Part shown: positions 4,627 through 6,995 of the stretch, one piece after another
Numbering within the stretch: the stretch's first letter is position 1
Layout of the letters: the number at the start of each line of letters is the position of its first letter
Translations under genes and position numbers: made by a program
The notes under the pieces: generated by a model
What the model saw: only the letters and a program-made list of their open reading frames with translations
Database searches by the model: none
What the model was told of the DNA's origin: nothing
Assembly (NCBI GenBank): GCA_024404125.1
Contig: JAKSQL010000053.1
Location: forward strand, 1-6,995
Source of the DNA: Clostridia bacterium
GTDB taxonomy: Bacteria > Bacillota > Clostridia > Oscillospirales > Acutalibacteraceae
Direction: 5' to 3'
Length of the DNA: 6,995 bases

Positions 4627-6012
4627 TTAAATTTCAAAGTATTCAAAGCCTTTAACTTCTGCAAATGTTTCGGCAAGCTTACGTGCATCGCCGTACATAA
4701 GAGTTAAATGGTGAGTGCCGCCCAATTTACTGTATTCGGTAAGAAAATCGGCAACCGGCATATTCGGTTCAAACCATCCGCTTACGTTTTTCTTTTGCAC
4801 CTTTTCGCACAAAGCGGTTTTCATATTAACCTTAGACGTAACGATTCTGAAACTGTCTGCAGTAGGAACAAGGCATATCAAAGTTGCCGCACCGGGCTTA
4901 TAAGTGCCGTATGTATAGGTTGTATCAATATCAGAATATTTCATTGTCTTATATTCAAGTTTGGGTTTGGAAGCGGTAAGCGCAGTGTTCATTTCGCCCA
5001 TATGACTGATATATATTAAGTTTTCTTTCCAATCGGGACAGAACATCTCAATAAACGTTGCTTGGTTGCTGACACTCATAAGAGCGCCTAAAAACGATGC
5101 AGTCAACATATCGCCCTCACCGGCATATCCTATACCGCGTTCCATTTCACGGTTTGCTTCGGCAAATGGCATACCGTCAATACCGAAATCTTTTTTTACC
5201 GTCAGGAAGTTGGCGGTAAAAGCGGTAAGACCGTTGGCTTCAATCCATTTTCTTACCGTAAGACTTCCCTTAGCGGAGGATAAAAGTTTTTCCTCCGGTA
5301 TATTATCACTTACAATATATTTTTCCTTGTCGCTTTCAATAAGAGCATTTATCTCCTCTTCGGTAACAAGAGACGAAAATTTTTCTGCATCTTCGGGAGC
5401 AAATTTTATTCTTTTGATTCCAAGCAAATCGTACTGACTGTCGGTAACAACAAAATCCCCCATACCCGCAAAAGCGCCGCCGATAGTACCGGCTTTTGCT
5501 TTTTTCAATTCACTTGCAACCTTTATGCCTTTTACACGTGAGATTACTCTTTCAATAACGTCGCTGTTTTTATAGTGACCTGTTTCAATGAAAAATTGTT
5601 TATTGTTCCTTACTAAAAGATTGCACATATCCTGAACACCGTGTATACCGTGATTGTATGATATAACCGATGTATCGTCATTATAAGTAAAATCGTAAGT
5701 AGGTGTTGTATCGAGTATTACTATAGGCAACTTGGTATTTTTTAAAACCTTTTCGGATTCGAGTGACGGAGAATATGCCATATGTAACGTTACAATACTG
5801 TCAACATTTTCTTTTTCAAACAATTCAACAGCCGCTTTGAATTCATCTTCAATACGGCATATATTGAATTTTACAAGTTCAACGTCATCTCTGCTTTCAA
5901 ATATGCCCTGAATTTCTGTGGCAAATGCTTCAATTCGAGGACGCATATTCGGAGAATCGTCATCGTAAAGTTTTACGTAAAGGGGTAAAAGTCCTATTTT
6001 TACCTTTTTCAT
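4627..6012 (-). CDS. L-arabinose/L-fucose isomerase-like protein
   Basis: A cytoplasmic protein of 461 residues, somewhat shorter than AraA (about 500). The C-terminal half carries the metal-site pattern of AraA-type aldose-ketose isomerases: GEGD (Glu299), FIEMFCPDW (Glu322), YISHMGE (His337) and GGTHHLTL (His434 or His435). These are spaced about as in Escherichia coli AraA (Glu306, Glu333, His350, His450), so I infer an active Mn2+-dependent sugar isomerase. The N-terminal region (residues 1-170) has an alternating beta/alpha pattern consistent with the family's substrate-side domains. The exact sugar cannot be read from the sequence, so I give no gene symbol. Its ATG overlaps the amidohydrolase stop by one base (TAATG), which points to translational coupling. 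The preceding Shine-Dalgarno is weak. The hairpin at 4546-4587 ends the unit. Confidence 0.85.
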   Translation of the reverse strand: MKKVKIGLLPLYVKLYDDDSPNMRPRIEAFATEIQGIFESRDDVELVKFNICRIEDEFKAAVELFEKENVDSIVTLHMAYSPSLESEKVLKNTKLPIVILDTTPTYDFTYNDDTSVISYNHGIHGVQDMCNLLVRNNKQFFIETGHYKNSDVIERVISRVKGIKVASELKKAKAGTIGGAFAGMGDFVVTDSQYDLLGIKRIKFAPEDAEKFSSLVTEEEINALIESDKEKYIVSDNIPEEKLLSSAKGSLTVRKWIEANGLTAFTANFLTVKKDFGIDGMPFAEANREMERGIGYAGEGDMLTASFLGALMSVSNQATFIEMFCPDWKENLIYISHMGEMNTALTASKPKLEYKTMKYSDIDTTYTYGTYKPGAATLICLVPTADSFRIVTSKVNMKTALCEKVQKKNVSGWFEPNMPVADFLTEYSKLGGTHHLTLMYGDARKLAETFAEVKGFEYFEI

Positions 6013-6995
6013 TATTTACCACGCACACTTTCAATAAGATTTTTTGCATTATTGTAGAAAATATCCTCTATATCGCTCTTTGTAAGGTTGCAGTTTTCGG
6101 CGGCTTTTTTGAATGCCGCAATTTCTTCATACATAAAGAATGTAATTTTGTCTGCTTCGGGACCGTCAATTTCACGCATATTTTTATCATAGGAAACATC
6201 GCCGAAAATACCTTTTGGTATACAGTTTATGTATATGCCGTTTTCGGTAATCCTTTTGTTACGCATACGGAGTATGGGCATATCGCTTCCAAACATAATG
6301 CGTTTAGGCCCTACCGTCTTTATAAGTTGTTCAAAAACGTCACTGTTCGTATTTGCAGAGAAATCAAAAAGCATATTTTTTGTTTTTTCTCTTATTACGT
6401 CAAAAGCGTTTCCAACATCTTCATTGCAGTAAGCACGACCTACGTGAGCAATTATCAGTTTGATATTGGGGTATCTTTCCTCAATTTCAACCATTTGTGC
6501 AAGGTTTACGGGGTCCTTTAAACGTCCTGAACGGGGGATATGAAGCATAAGAATTTTTCCGTGCTTATTCAATACTTCCAATAAATGATGTGGAGCAAAG
6601 TCAAATATTCTTATTTCATTACTCGGTATATACGGTTCGGCAAAACTGAGATAAACTTTTGCACCGAGGAAATTGCCACCGAGCATTTTGTTTTCAAATT
6701 CTTCAGCAGACCATTTTGGATTTGTCAATATAAGTGAAGGCAGGTTAAACTCTTTTGCTTTATCACTTACATAACCGTTTGCAAGTTCAAAATTTATGTT
6801 TCTGTTGCAAATCGGAAAAATCATAGGTGTAACTTTTTTGTCGGGAAACATAAGCTCATAGGTTCTGAAATGGTCTTCAATCGGATTTTCCTCTGCAATG
6901 AGTCCCGGCCATCTTATTGGCGGTTTACGTGGCGGAAGGAATTCCGAAAGCCAAACATGAGTGTGAATATCAATGAGTTTTTCGCGCAAAAAATC
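6012..6995 (-). CDS. Amidohydrolase-superfamily (Amidohydro_2) enzyme, 5' end at or beyond the window edge
   Basis: A TIM-barrel metal hydrolase of the Amidohydro_2 type (PF04909). Counting from the TTG at 6989, the metal and catalytic positions are IDIHTH (His9, His11), GAKVYLSF (Lys111), MLHIPR (His150), IIAHVGR (His182) and FGSDMP (Asp236), a full set. At least 325 residues are present, close to full length. The TTG lies six bases from the edge and the frame stays open to the last base (DF precedes it), so the real start is probably outside the window; TTG itself cannot be excluded. Relatives include lactonases, decarboxylases and other hydrolases, so the reaction is unknown. Coupling to an AraA-like isomerase suggests action on a sugar lactone, sugar acid or related intermediate, which is inference. 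Confidence 0.85.
   Translation of the reverse strand, partial: DFLREKLIDIHTHVWLSEFLPPRKPPIRWPGLIAEENPIEDHFRTYELMFPDKKVTPMIFPICNRNINFELANGYVSDKAKEFNLPSLILTNPKWSAEEFENKMLGGNFLGAKVYLSFAEPYIPSNEIRIFDFAPHHLLEVLNKHGKILMLHIPRSGRLKDPVNLAQMVEIEERYPNIKLIIAHVGRAYCNEDVGNAFDVIREKTKNMLFDFSANTNSDVFEQLIKTVGPKRIMFGSDMPILRMRNKRITENGIYINCIPKGIFGDVSYDKNMREIDGPEADKITFFMYEEIAAFKKAAENCNLTKSDIEDIFYNNAKNLIESVRGK

Noticed and set aside
5925..6521. A 198-codon open frame on the plus strand opposite the isomerase and amidohydrolase genes
   Set aside because: It spans the junction of two convincing minus-strand genes, has biased composition and no domain signature. It is a shadow frame.
1..6995. CRISPR array, tRNA, rRNA or transposase genes
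   Set aside because: I saw no repeat-spacer pattern, no tRNA-like fold, no rRNA motif and no transposase or integrase frame in the window.

Overview
The window is about 7 kb of low-to-moderate G+C DNA with Firmicutes-style signals: TTGAAA/TATAAT-type promoters, purine-rich Shine-Dalgarno sites, GTG starts and a Clostridia-like lipoprotein signal. An anaerobic gut-type clostridium (class Clostridia) is the best guess. This is inference; no rRNA or other marker gene is present.

Layout from left to right. (1) Positions 1-333, minus strand: a gene for a small single-pass membrane protein, interrupted by an in-frame TAA. The same frame continues open beyond the stop to the window edge. (2) Positions 343-462: back-to-back sigma-A-type promoters, one for the broken gene and one for azlCD. 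(3) Positions 463-1486, plus strand: azlC and azlD, overlapping by 11 bases, encoding a two-component branched-chain amino acid exporter of the AzlCD (LIV-E) family. (4) Positions 1490-1519: a hairpin between azlD and the convergent operon. (5) Positions 4169 down to 1534, minus strand: a three-gene polar amino acid ABC importer in the order binding lipoprotein, permease, ATPase. Two of its proteins are unusual. The binding protein has its two lobes in swapped order, as in a circular permutation. The ATPase carries a C-terminal extension of about 125 residues that resembles a degenerate RsbW/anti-sigma-factor GHKL domain. (6) Positions 4170-4626: no intact gene. It holds the ABC operon promoter, an orphan rightward promoter, a 108-base remnant of the 3' end of azlD and a strong hairpin terminator. 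(7) Positions 6995 down to 4627, minus strand: two translationally coupled genes, an amidohydrolase-superfamily enzyme (5' end at or beyond the window edge) and an L-arabinose/L-fucose isomerase-like enzyme with all four expected metal ligands.

How the parts relate. AzlCD and the ABC system suggest a locus handling amino acid export and import, though the ABC substrate cannot be assigned because expected ligand-binding residues are not recognisable. The ABC operon lies between the intact azlD 3' end and its remnant, which are direct repeats 3,059 bases apart with 61 of 62 bases identical at their core. This suggests that the operon arrived, or could leave, by recombination at this sequence. 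The isomerase/amidohydrolase pair looks like a separate catabolic operon for a sugar or sugar acid of unknown identity.

The most novel items are the permuted binding protein, the ATPase/anti-sigma-like fusion, and the azlD repeats bracketing the operon that encodes them.
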